Origin: Paenibacillus sp. VTT E-133291
GTDB taxonomy: Bacteria > Bacillota > Bacilli > Paenibacillales > Paenibacillaceae
Length of the DNA: 57,984 bases
Assembly: GCF_002264395.1 (NCBI RefSeq)
Contig: NZ_NFVA01000042.1
Coordinates: forward strand, 1 to 57,984
Direction of reading: 5' to 3'
The translations under genes and the position numbers were made by a program. Below the pieces are notes generated by a model that searched no databases, was not told the DNA's origin, and saw only the letters and a program-made list of their open reading frames with translations. Every line of letters starts with the position of its first letter. The stretch's first letter is position 1. Shown here piece by piece: positions 1-7,516 of the stretch.

Positions 1-200
1 TTGGTGAATCCGTAGGTGTCGTAGTTGGTGCAACCGTAGGTGTTGGTGAAGCTTCAGGTGTAGCTGATGGTGTTTCCGTAGGTGTTGTAGTCGGTTCAGT
101 TGTAGCTGCCGGCGTTGCTGTAGGTGATGGATCAGGTGTAGGTGCAACCGTCGCTGTTGGCGTTGGCGTTGAAGTAGGCTCGGCGGATGGACCTGGTTCT
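1..200. repeat. Low-complexity repeat coding for the Pro/Thr stalk
   Basis: Short degenerate units such as GGTGTTGG, GTAGGTG and GTAGTTGG recur along the first 200 bases. On the minus strand they encode alternating Thr-Pro, Ala-Pro and Ser-Pro. Such tracts vary in length between strains by slippage. Confidence 0.75.
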
Positions 201-664
201 CCGGAAGCAGAGAATTCAAAAGCTACGGTCGTAGCCTTTCCTTGATATTCGTTGTCGGCTTCCCATGGGAAGGTTACATCCATTTGAATTACACTCTTCT
301 CTCCTCCAGCAAGTGAACCGATGGTTACTCTGCCGGCTGCCTCGCTCATCACTCCCGAATAGATGATTACTCCCTCTTTTTCGAGTGTCATTTGGAGAAT
401 ATTGTACAGCTCTACGTTTCCAGAGATGAATTTAAAGTCCACAAAGTAATCGAAGCCTTCTGTGCCATCATTAATAATCGTGTACTCTGAGCTCATTTCG
501 TCACCGGGCTTCATATTGTTCATGGTGGCTGTGCTCGTGGTATGAGAATTCACAGTAAGTTTAATGGTATCCTGAGCGCTTACCCCTCCAGCGTGCCATA
601 TTACTCCTACCAGAATAATCAGAACGTAAGCAGCTATGAAGACCGAATGGTATTTCTTCTTCAC
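1..664 (-). CDS. TasA/camelysin-like secreted protein with Thr/Pro stalk (C-terminus outside window)
   Basis: The frame opens at a GTG (664) preceded by GAAAGGAG and runs off the left edge, so only about 221 N-terminal residues are seen. Residues 2-30 form a signal peptide/membrane segment (KKKYHSVFIAAYVLIILVGV) followed by a VSA-Q cleavage-like site. Residues about 30-150 contain a beta-rich domain with the MKPGDEMSSEYTIINDGTEGFDYFVDF pattern, in pieces resembling the camelysin/TasA (M73, CalY) fold. From about residue 155 the chain is a low-complexity Pro/Thr/Ala/Ser stalk (repeated TPT, TTTP, ATP). This architecture suits a cell-surface or matrix-fibre protein, but the C-terminus, where a sortase or other anchor would sit, is missing. 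Family assignment is by motif only. Confidence 0.65.
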   Translation of the reverse strand, partial: MKKKYHSVFIAAYVLIILVGVIWHAGGVSAQDTIKLTVNSHTTSTATMNNMKPGDEMSSEYTIINDGTEGFDYFVDFKFISGNVELYNILQMTLEKEGVIIYSGVMSEAAGRVTIGSLAGGEKSVIQMDVTFPWEADNEYQGKATTVAFEFSASGEPGPSAEPTSTPTPTATVAPTPDPSPTATPAATTEPTTTPTETPSATPEASPTPTVAPTTTPTDSP

Positions 665-1064
665 TTTCTTTGCTCCTTTCTCCTGAGCCGCTTGTAGCTG
701 TTGAAAACAAAATCTGCGGGCTTCCGGCAAAATCCTCCGTTTTAAACACTTATTCCATTATACATTGTCGAAATAAGTGGTATTGTGAAGTACCACTCTT
801 TCAATTATGGGTGGAATCTTTCCGAAAGAACGAAGGAGAGGGCGTATCCAAAATACAAATCGTTCGTTATAGCGAATATATAAAGTATAATCAAAATGAT
901 ATCCAAAGAAAAATGATGTATTACAACTAATTAGATCATATTTGCTTAAATAATAAGAGTATAGTCCGTTTATCTGTTGATTTCTCTCTATATCTCTTTA
1001 TTTTTATGTTTTTTCATTTCTTAGTAGTGTTTTATTAAGAACGGTTTCGAAAACAAAACAAAAA
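665..1064. other. Intergenic region without a supported gene
   Basis: AT-rich spacer between the start of the surface protein gene and the terminator of the luciferase-like gene. A TATAAT-like hexamer on the minus strand (757-762) could serve the surface protein gene, but no convincing -35 was found. An 86-codon plus-strand frame here (670-930) lacks a ribosome site and family resemblance, so it was not called. Confidence 0.5.
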
Positions 1065-1122
1065 AGGCAAGACGGATATCTGAAACGGGAGAACTCCCGA
1101 TACTCAGATAACGTCCTGCCTT
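1065..1122 (-). terminator. Rho-independent terminator of the luciferase-like gene
   Basis: On the minus strand AAGGCAGGACG pairs imperfectly with CGTCTTGCCTT around an inner CGGGAG/CTCCCG hairpin, followed by a T-rich tail. It starts 16 bases after the stop codon. Confidence 0.85.
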
Positions 1123-1137
1123 GTTAGGACTGCAATC

Positions 1138-2151
1138 TTACAGTTCTTTCATAGCCTCAGCTACAATTTCATAGGAACGAAGACGAGCCTCATTATCATA
1201 AATCCCTGCGGAGATAATCAATTCATCAGCTTGTGTCTCTTTCAGAATGTCTTGAAGTCGTTCTTTAATCGCTGCTTTATCGCCAGAGAAGGAATAACGC
1301 TGCTTATCGAGCATGATTGCTTTTTCTTGTACCGTCCATAGCCCATCCATACTCTCAACGGGTGGTTGTAGCTTGCCTGTCCGCCCGCGGATGATATTGA
1401 GGAACTGCTGCTGCTGCGAGGTAGCCAGCTTTCTTGCCTCATCTACACTATCGGCTGCTGTAACCCCGAGTCCGATCATAACATAAGGTTTGTCTAGTAC
1501 TTCTGATGGACGGAAATTACTGTGGTATATGTGCAGCGCCTGAAGTAAATACTCAGGTGCAAAATGGCTGGCAAAGGCAAAAGGCAACCCTAGCTTGGCT
1601 GCTAGCTCAGCACTAAAGCCGCTGGAGCCTAAGAGCCAGATGGGAACATTTAAGCCTTCCCCAGGAACCGCGCGTACTCCGGCTGGGCGCGATCCTGCTC
1701 CTGCAGGGTCGAAGTAAGCTCTTAACTCACTTAGCTGCTCAGGGAATTCACTACCGTCGCTTCCTAGGCCACGACGTAGCGCACGGGAAGCTGGTTGATC
1801 AGATCCGGGTGCTCTGCCCAGTCCAAGATCGATCCGTCCCGGATATAAAGATTCGAGAGTCCCGAACTGTTCGGCAATCACAAGTGGCGCGTGGTTGGAA
1901 AGCATGATGCCGCCAGAGCCAACACGTATACTTTGGGTGCCACCAGCAATATGTCCGATCAAGAGTGAGGTAGCAGAGCTGGCAACGCCGATCATATTAT
2001 GATGTTCAGCGAACCAATACCGATGATAGCCCCACTTCTCAGCGTGCCGGGCTAAATCTAGAGAGTTATGAAAAGAGTCTGCCGCGGTCCCTCCTTCCAC
2101 AATAGAAGCCAGGTCCAGTACGGAGAATCGAATGTCACGAGGTTGTTTCAA
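1138..2151 (-). CDS. LLM-class (luciferase-like) flavin-dependent oxidoreductase
   Basis: The 337-residue protein is a single bacterial-luciferase-like TIM barrel. Diagnostic segments are RYWFAEHHNM (about 43-52), GSGGIMLSNHAPL, and YPGRIDLGLGRAPGSD, which bind reduced flavin in this family. It matches the single-component MsnO8/YtvO-like subgroup of bacterial LLM oxidoreductases; the substrate is unknown. The start at 2151 is supported by AGGAGGGA seven bases upstream. It is monocistronic, with its own terminator, and a 20-bp palindrome lies just before the ribosome site, suggesting repression by a small regulator not encoded next to it. Confidence 0.88.
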   Translation of the reverse strand: MKQPRDIRFSVLDLASIVEGGTAADSFHNSLDLARHAEKWGYHRYWFAEHHNMIGVASSATSLLIGHIAGGTQSIRVGSGGIMLSNHAPLVIAEQFGTLESLYPGRIDLGLGRAPGSDQPASRALRRGLGSDGSEFPEQLSELRAYFDPAGAGSRPAGVRAVPGEGLNVPIWLLGSSGFSAELAAKLGLPFAFASHFAPEYLLQALHIYHSNFRPSEVLDKPYVMIGLGVTAADSVDEARKLATSQQQQFLNIIRGRTGKLQPPVESMDGLWTVQEKAIMLDKQRYSFSGDKAAIKERLQDILKETQADELIISAGIYDNEARLRSYEIVAEAMKEL

Positions 2152-2172
2152 TGTTATCCCTCCTATAATAAA

Positions 2173-2192
2173 TGCTCTATGCTCATAGAGCA
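2173..2192 (-). promoter_or_regulatory. Palindromic operator candidate upstream of the LLM oxidoreductase
   Basis: TGCTCTATG and CATAGAGCA form a 9-bp perfect inverted repeat with a 2-base centre, located 22 bases before the start codon. Upstream on the same strand an extended -10 (TGGTATACT, about 2227-2235) would place the palindrome in the transcribed leader. It could be an operator for a TetR/MarR-type repressor or a leader hairpin. Confidence 0.5.
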
Positions 2193-2318
2193 GTATTTGT
2201 AGCTACGAATATCGCTACTCGATTAGTATACCATGTAATAAAACTATATACACACTTTAAGTAAGTTGTTTGTCTTCCGAGTAAGAAAGAGGAGGAAAAG
2301 ATGAATTTTTTAAAATAA

Positions 2319-2331
2319 TGTAAGCGCTTCA
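2319..2331. promoter_or_regulatory. LacI/CcpA-type operator upstream of the lacI-family gene
   Basis: TGTAAGCGCTTCA has the AAGCGCTT core of LacI-family operators and lies 10 bases upstream of the -35 box of the regulator gene. The same core recurs at 3570 before the transporter operon, which argues for autoregulation or CcpA control. Confidence 0.65.
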
Positions 2332-2340
2332 AAAAAACTA

Positions 2341-2369
2341 TTGTTATTTCCAATCGGGCTTGCTATAAT
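2341..2369 (+). promoter_or_regulatory. SigA promoter of the lacI-family gene
   Basis: TTGTTA (2341-2346), a 17-base spacer and TATAAT (2364-2369) with a TGC extension in front of the -10 box. The start codon follows 37 bases downstream. Confidence 0.75.
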
Positions 2370-2406
2370 CACATCGAAAAGTTCCCTAAAAAAGGAAGTT
2401 ATCATT

Positions 2407-3411
2407 ATGAAGCCAACCATAAGAGATGTTGCCAGAATGGCCGAGGTGTCGATTAGCACAGTGTCACGTGTTATGAATGCACCGAATTCGGTAGTGGAGA
2501 GCAAACGGAATCGAGTGATGGAGGCTGTAGAACGATTGCGGTATCAACCTAATTCATTTGCACGTGGTTTGATTTACAAGAAGTCCTTTACACTGGGCCT
2601 GCTTATTCCGGATATTGAGAACCTGTATTTCGCAGGAGTGATTCGGGGAATGCAGGATGCTTGCATCAAGCTTGGGTATAGTCTGATGATCTGCAATACG
2701 GACCGCGACAAAGAACGACTACTGTCCTATATTGATAACTTCCACGAGAAACAGGTGGATGGAATTGTATTTGCCAGTGATATCCTTTACCCTGAGTATC
2801 ATGATAAATTGGTCGGTTGTAGAATTCCATTTGTGCTAGTGTCCTCGCATTCCGATGAGTTCGACATTCCGAGTGTGGAAGTGGATGATGAAGCGGCTGC
2901 CTATGATGCGGTAAAGTTCCTGATTGATTTAGGTCATAAAGACATTGGTATGATTGGTTTTAACCATGATAATTCCGTATCAGGACCACCGCGCTATGAG
3001 GGATTTGCAAGAGCGCTAACAGAGTCAGGGCTACAGCAGAATATTGTGAAGAGCAAATATGCCAGTCATCGGTTTGAACATGCTTATCAAGCTGCACATG
3101 AACTATTTACGGATTACCCCGAGCTAACTGCTATTTTCTGTGTTGCAGATGAATTCGCGATGGGGACGATTTCTTATCTGAAGGATCGCAATATTCTTGT
3201 TCCAGGTCAGGTATCCGTGATTGGGTTTGATAATCTAAGGATGTCGGGTATGTTCATCCCGAAGCTAACTACGATTGCACAGCCGATTTATGAGTTAGGG
3301 TATCGTGCGGCCGAGAAGCTGCATGAATTGCTTACAACAGGTGAAGTGCAGGTATTGAATGAGAAGATGGAGCATAAGCTGATTGTGCGGGAATCTACAC
3401 GAGAAAAATAG
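2407..3411 (+). CDS. LacI-family transcriptional regulator of the alpha-glucoside operon
   Basis: The 334-residue protein begins with a LacI helix-turn-helix and hinge helix (residues 3-60, TIRDVARMAEVSISTVSRVMN and later YQPNSFARGL) followed by a periplasmic-binding-protein-like effector domain (about 60-330) with typical GLLIPDIENLYFAGVIRG and VIGFDN segments. The ATG at 2407 is preferred over an upstream in-frame TTG because AAAGGAAG lies 9 bases upstream and the family normally starts at M-x-P-T-I. It lies upstream of a sugar ABC importer and a disaccharide phosphorylase, so the likely effector is an alpha-glucoside or its phosphorylated product. Operators with an AAGCGCTT-like core occur at its own promoter and at that of the transporter. 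Confidence 0.92.
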   Translation: MKPTIRDVARMAEVSISTVSRVMNAPNSVVESKRNRVMEAVERLRYQPNSFARGLIYKKSFTLGLLIPDIENLYFAGVIRGMQDACIKLGYSLMICNTDRDKERLLSYIDNFHEKQVDGIVFASDILYPEYHDKLVGCRIPFVLVSSHSDEFDIPSVEVDDEAAAYDAVKFLIDLGHKDIGMIGFNHDNSVSGPPRYEGFARALTESGLQQNIVKSKYASHRFEHAYQAAHELFTDYPELTAIFCVADEFAMGTISYLKDRNILVPGQVSVIGFDNLRMSGMFIPKLTTIAQPIYELGYRAAEKLHELLTTGEVQVLNEKMEHKLIVRESTREK

Positions 3412-3435
3412 GAGTAGTTCACTTTTGTACCACCC

Positions 3436-3453
3436 TCTGAAAAGCTTTTCAGA
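3436..3453. repeat. 18-bp perfect palindrome after the lacI-family gene
   Basis: TCTGAAAAGCTTTTCAGA is perfectly self-complementary. It has no U-tract, so it is a poor terminator. Thirteen bases of it (TCTGAAAAGCTTT) recur at 3632, just before the ribosome site region of the next gene. Confidence 0.6.
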
Positions 3454-3534
3454 ATTCGGCGCTCGTCTTAGGCAACATTTGAATATTTGCTTGGACAATC
3501 AAAATAATTTTTACCAAAACATTTCAAATACAGA

Positions 3535-3582
3535 TTGGAAACGCTTACTTTATGTGATACTATAACAAATGTAAGCGCTACA
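3535..3582 (+). promoter_or_regulatory. Promoter and operators of the alpha-glucoside uptake operon
   Basis: TTGGAA (3535-3540), a 17-base spacer and TACTAT (3558-3563) make a SigA-like promoter. TGTAAGCGCTACA (3570-3582), a near-perfect palindrome of the LacI/CcpA type, sits over the expected transcription start. A second related sequence (GGAAACGCTTAC) lies between the -35 and -10 boxes. Repression by the adjacent LacI-type protein, CcpA, or both fits this layout. Confidence 0.68.
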
Positions 3583-3743
3583 ATTAATTGGAATTGGTGA
3601 TTCGATTCTTTTTTAGTATAAATCCTTAGATTCTGAAAAGCTTTGCAAGGGGGTGATCTGCTACAAGCTGCTTATACATGCCAGGGTACCGGATGATTGA
3701 GTCAGAAGCAATCTCTAAAACCATTAAAGGGGATGTACAAAAG

Positions 3744-5165
3744 ATGAAGAAAACCTCAGGACGTAAAAAGTCATTGGCATTAGTACTGTGTTTATCCTTC
3801 ACTATGATGCTGAGCGCCTGCGGCGGAGGCAATAACAACAACGCAGCGGCTACAGATCCGCCTGCGGCTACTTCCAGCCCAACAGCAGATAACACTGAAG
3901 CTACAACTGCTCCTAGCACCGAGCCTTCGGGATCGCCGTTAGAGTTAGCCATGAAAGGCGACTATAAAGGAACTAAAGTAACGATGTTCGGTCCTTTTGT
4001 AGATGCTGACCAAGTGAAATTTGAGAATAGTATTAAAGAGTTTGAAGAGAAGACAGGAATTGATATTCAATACGAGGGCTCAAAAGAGTTCGAAGCTACG
4101 ATAAACATTCGAGTAGACGGTGGAAATGCTCCGGATATCGCTGATTTCCCGCAGCCGGGACTCCTAGCCTCAATTGCTAAGACTGGTAAGGTTATCGATT
4201 TAACTAACGTGCTGGATCAAGCCAAATTGACGGCTAATTACAACAAGAGCTGGCTTGATATGTCTAATATGGACGGGAAAGACGGCAAGATCATGGCGGG
4301 GATTTGGAACCGCAGTAATGTAAAGAGCTTGGTCTGGTATCCAAAAAAGCAATTTGACGAAGCGGGCTACAAGGTTCCTGAGACATGGGATGAGATGATG
4401 GCTCTGACGGAACAAATTGCGAAAGACGGTGATCCTGCTTGGGCTATTGGTATCGAGAGTGGTGCTGCAACAGGCTGGCCAGCAACAGACTGGGTAGAAA
4501 ATATAATGCTTCGTACGACCACACCTGAGAATTACGATAAATGGGTAAAGGGTGAGCTGCCATTTACCTCTCCAGAAGTGAAAAATGCAGTTGAAACCAT
4601 GTCCAAAATTTGGCTCAACAAGGATTATGTCTATGGTGGTGCAAAATCCATCGTGACGACATCGTTCGGGGATGCCCCAGCGCCAATGTTCAATAATCCT
4701 CCTAAAGCATGGTTTAATATGCTCGGCAACTTTATTACGAGCTTCTTCCCTGAAACGGCAAAGGTTGATGTAGATTATGATTGGTTCTACCTGCCGCCTA
4801 TTGATCCTCAATATGGTAAACCAGTGCTAGTTGCTGGCGATATTTACGCGATGTTCAACGATCGTCCTGAAGTGCGTGCAGTTATGGAATTCTTTACTAC
4901 AGGAGAATCCATTAAGAGCTGGGTACAATCGGGCGGCGTAATTGCTCCAATGAACGATGCTTCCCTGGATTGGTATACCTCAGAATCCGATCGCCGGATG
5001 GCGAAGCTGGTTCAGGATGCTTCCACGCTGCGCTTTGATGGCTCTGACCTGATGCCGGGCAAAGTGGGCGCAGGTACCTTCTGGAAGGGCATGACCGACT
5101 ACGTAAGTGGTACTGCGACGCTGGATCAGGCGTTGGAACAAATCCAGTCTGGCTGGAACAACTAA
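3744..5165 (+). CDS. Sugar ABC transporter substrate-binding lipoprotein (AglE-like)
   Basis: The 473-residue protein has a lipoprotein signal with lipobox LSAC (Cys26), a Thr/Ala/Pro-rich linker to about residue 70, then a family 1 extracellular solute-binding domain. It should bind a di- or oligosaccharide at the cell surface and deliver it to the two permeases encoded next. I chose the ATG at 3744 (MKKTSGRKKS) because it starts a canonical signal peptide and follows AAAGGGGAT; an upstream ATG at 3678 would put 22 extra residues before the signal. The companion permeases resemble AglF and AglG, so an alpha-glucoside such as trehalose, maltose or kojibiose is the likely ligand. Confidence 0.9.
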   Translation: MKKTSGRKKSLALVLCLSFTMMLSACGGGNNNNAAATDPPAATSSPTADNTEATTAPSTEPSGSPLELAMKGDYKGTKVTMFGPFVDADQVKFENSIKEFEEKTGIDIQYEGSKEFEATINIRVDGGNAPDIADFPQPGLLASIAKTGKVIDLTNVLDQAKLTANYNKSWLDMSNMDGKDGKIMAGIWNRSNVKSLVWYPKKQFDEAGYKVPETWDEMMALTEQIAKDGDPAWAIGIESGAATGWPATDWVENIMLRTTTPENYDKWVKGELPFTSPEVKNAVETMSKIWLNKDYVYGGAKSIVTTSFGDAPAPMFNNPPKAWFNMLGNFITSFFPETAKVDVDYDWFYLPPIDPQYGKPVLVAGDIYAMFNDRPEVRAVMEFFTTGESIKSWVQSGGVIAPMNDASLDWYTSESDRRMAKLVQDASTLRFDGSDLMPGKVGAGTFWKGMTDYVSGTATLDQALEQIQSGWNN

Positions 5166-5191
5166 CCTAATATTGAAAGCACACAGTTAAA

Positions 5192-5234
5192 AGAGGGGCA
5201 GCGGGATTTGAAGGTTCTCTGCCCCTCTTTTTGT
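5192..5234 (+). terminator. Intra-operon terminator or attenuator between binding protein and permeases
   Basis: AGAGGGGCAG and CTGCCCCTCT form a perfect 10-bp stem with a 17-base loop, followed by TTTTTGTTTT. Partial termination here would yield more binding protein than permease, a common arrangement in ABC sugar operons. Confidence 0.85.
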
Positions 5235-5271
5235 TTTCCAAAGCGCGAGTATAGGAGGAGCTGGAGCTAAT

Positions 5272-6390
5272 ATGGGTGGACAATCACAACTACAACCACA
5301 ATTGAAGCCACAATTAAAAGCCAAGCAGACGGTAAGTCTTAGAGCGGTATTGCTGTCTCTTTTAGTATTAATAGCCAATGTTGTTGTTAATGGCTCGATC
5401 TTTTTATTCTTTCGGGATTCGACGCTAAATCCGCTACTAACGGCGGTTCTGGCTGTTCTATGGGGGGTTCTGGGTGTTTATCTGATCTATTACACACTTA
5501 CCTGGGCAGTCGAGCAATATCCTGATTATGTACGCAGAAAGGTATTGCCTTATATTTTTATTGGTCCGGCAGTGATTATATTGGGGTGGCTACTGGTGCT
5601 GCCGGCGCTGCGGACGCTGTATTTAAGCTTTTTTAATGCTTCTTCAGAGAAATTTGTGGGTCTCAGCAACTATGCAGCGATCTTTAGCGACCATCTAATG
5701 GCAACGGCACTGCGTAACAACTTACTTTGGGTATTCGTTGGTACATTGGCATGTGTAGCTTTTGGGCTCTTGATCGCAATTCTTGCCGACAGAAGCAGCT
5801 ATGAGAAGCTAGCCAAATCGATCATCTTTATGCCGATGGCTATTTCTTTTGTAGCTGCAGGCGTTATTTGGAAGTTTGTATATTACTATCAACCCGGCGA
5901 TGAACAAATTGGACTTTTGAACGCCATCGTTACTTATTTCGGGGGAGAACCACAGGCGTGGACGAGTATGCTTCAGCCGTGGAATAACTTTTTCCTCATC
6001 ATCATTCTGATCTGGATGCAGACTGGATTTGCGATGGTGATATTCTCAGCAGCTATTAAGGGAGTTCCTGATGACATATTGGAAGCTGCGCGAGTGGATG
6101 GTGCAAATGAGGTGAAGATTTTCTTTGGAATCATGATTCCCTACATTTCAGCAACCATTCTGACTGTGACAACAACCATTATCGTCTTTACGTTGAAAAT
6201 ATTTGACGTCGTCATGGTGATGACTGGGGGTCAATACGATACAGAGGTAGTGGCTACACAGTTTTACCGCCAGTTCTTTATGTACCGGAATTTCGGTTAT
6301 GGCTCCACGCTGGCTATTGTTCTGCTGATCGCGGTGTTGCCTGTGATCATAATTAATCTACGTCAGTTCCGAAAGCAAGGGGGATTCTAA
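5272..6390 (+). CDS. Sugar ABC transporter permease (AglF-like)
   Basis: The 372-residue inner-membrane protein carries two N-terminal membrane segments (about 20-45 and 55-80) before the usual six-helix permease core. The EAA loop is seen as DDILEAARVDGANEVKIFFGIMIPYI, the contact site for the ATPase. The segment WTSMLQPWNNFFLIIILIWMQTGFAM is typical of alpha-glucoside permeases. AGGAGGAGC precedes the ATG by about 10 bases. The stop codon overlaps the next start (TAATG), indicating translational coupling with the second permease. Confidence 0.9.
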   Translation: MGGQSQLQPQLKPQLKAKQTVSLRAVLLSLLVLIANVVVNGSIFLFFRDSTLNPLLTAVLAVLWGVLGVYLIYYTLTWAVEQYPDYVRRKVLPYIFIGPAVIILGWLLVLPALRTLYLSFFNASSEKFVGLSNYAAIFSDHLMATALRNNLLWVFVGTLACVAFGLLIAILADRSSYEKLAKSIIFMPMAISFVAAGVIWKFVYYYQPGDEQIGLLNAIVTYFGGEPQAWTSMLQPWNNFFLIIILIWMQTGFAMVIFSAAIKGVPDDILEAARVDGANEVKIFFGIMIPYISATILTVTTTIIVFTLKIFDVVMVMTGGQYDTEVVATQFYRQFFMYRNFGYGSTLAIVLLIAVLPVIIINLRQFRKQGGF

Positions 6391-7481
6391 TGGCCGGGAA
6401 AAAGAAGAGAAAAGGCAGCAAGACGATTGTTAATATCGTGCTGGGTGTGATTTGTTTCATTTGGTTGCTTCCGACCCTTGGGCTCTTCATTTCCTCCTTC
6501 CGTCCCGCTGCCGATATTCTGCAGACTGGATGGTGGAAAGCTTTTCCCCATCAGGAGTGGAAGGCTGGAGAGACCCTTCAGCTATCGAAGGATGTGGATT
6601 TGCGGGAGCCGATCGAGGTGAACGGTAAAACTTATACCGATGAGCAGCTGAAGGCGGGTGTGAAGGCCGATGGCAGTCGTTTGATGTGGGAGAACCGTAG
6701 AGCGCGTACCATAAATCAACAAGAACAAGGCTGGAAAATGACACCTGATCTTACATTGGATAACTATAATAACGTGCTTTCGGGCAAGGAATACAAGCTC
6801 AAGCAAGCTGATGGCAGTGAAACGGTGCAAAAGGGTACCGGATTGTCGCAGGCCTTCTGGAATACACTGACGATTGCTGTTCCGGCGACGGTAATTCCGG
6901 TGTTGATCGCTTCTTTTGCCGCCTATGCTTTTGCTTGGCTACGTTTTCCTGGGCGCCGCACACTTTTTGTCATCATTATTGCTATGCTCGTTATTCCGAT
7001 ACAAGTTGCACTTATTCCAGTGCTCAAAGATTATACGGCTCTTGGACTGAACGGAAGCTACTTGGGCATTTGGCTGGCGCATACGGCCTTTGGATTACCG
7101 CTAGTTACCTACTTTATGTATAACTTTATCAGTCAGCTTCCTAAGGATTTGTTTGAGTCGGCTTTTATGGATGGGGCGAGCCATTTCACTATTTTCAGTA
7201 GGCTGATTCTGCCGTTATCTGTGCCCGCACTGGCTTCTATCGGAATCTTTCAATTCCTATGGGTGTGGAATGACTATTTAGTCTCGCTGATTTTTATCGG
7301 CAATCAACCGTCAGTGCAGGTCATGTCGATGAAGATCGCCGACTTAGTAGGTTCACGAGGCAACGACTGGCATTTACTCACCTCGGCTGCATTTATCTCC
7401 ATGCTGATGCCGCTCGCAATTTTTTTCCTGCTGCAAAAGTATTTCGTCAGAGGGCTTATGGGTGGATCAATAAAAGGTTGA
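6390..7481 (+). CDS. Sugar ABC transporter permease (AglG-like, long extracytoplasmic loop)
   Basis: The 363-residue partner permease has a first membrane helix (about 12-32), a hydrophilic loop of about 120 residues (roughly 45-150) and five C-terminal helices. The EAA motif is DLFESAFMDGASHFTIFSRLILPLSVPAL. The long first loop is characteristic of AglG-type alpha-glucoside permeases rather than of MalG. No ATPase gene lies in this operon, so the complex probably uses a shared MsmX-type ATPase encoded elsewhere. Confidence 0.9.
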   Translation: MAGKKKRKGSKTIVNIVLGVICFIWLLPTLGLFISSFRPAADILQTGWWKAFPHQEWKAGETLQLSKDVDLREPIEVNGKTYTDEQLKAGVKADGSRLMWENRRARTINQQEQGWKMTPDLTLDNYNNVLSGKEYKLKQADGSETVQKGTGLSQAFWNTLTIAVPATVIPVLIASFAAYAFAWLRFPGRRTLFVIIIAMLVIPIQVALIPVLKDYTALGLNGSYLGIWLAHTAFGLPLVTYFMYNFISQLPKDLFESAFMDGASHFTIFSRLILPLSVPALASIGIFQFLWVWNDYLVSLIFIGNQPSVQVMSMKIADLVGSRGNDWHLLTSAAFISMLMPLAIFFLLQKYFVRGLMGGSIKG

Positions 7482-7516
7482 TTTGAACAAAACTGTGTCA
7501 GGAGGAGCATAGAGAG

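Noticed and set aside
670..930. Open frame of 86 codons on the plus strand
   Set aside because: Starts at a TTG without ribosome site in a promoter-like AT-rich spacer; composition and content resemble noise.
4200..4811. Long open frame antisense to the sugar-binding protein gene
   Set aside because: It is the reverse of a well-supported gene, rich in His, Arg and Cys, with no ribosome site or family motif.
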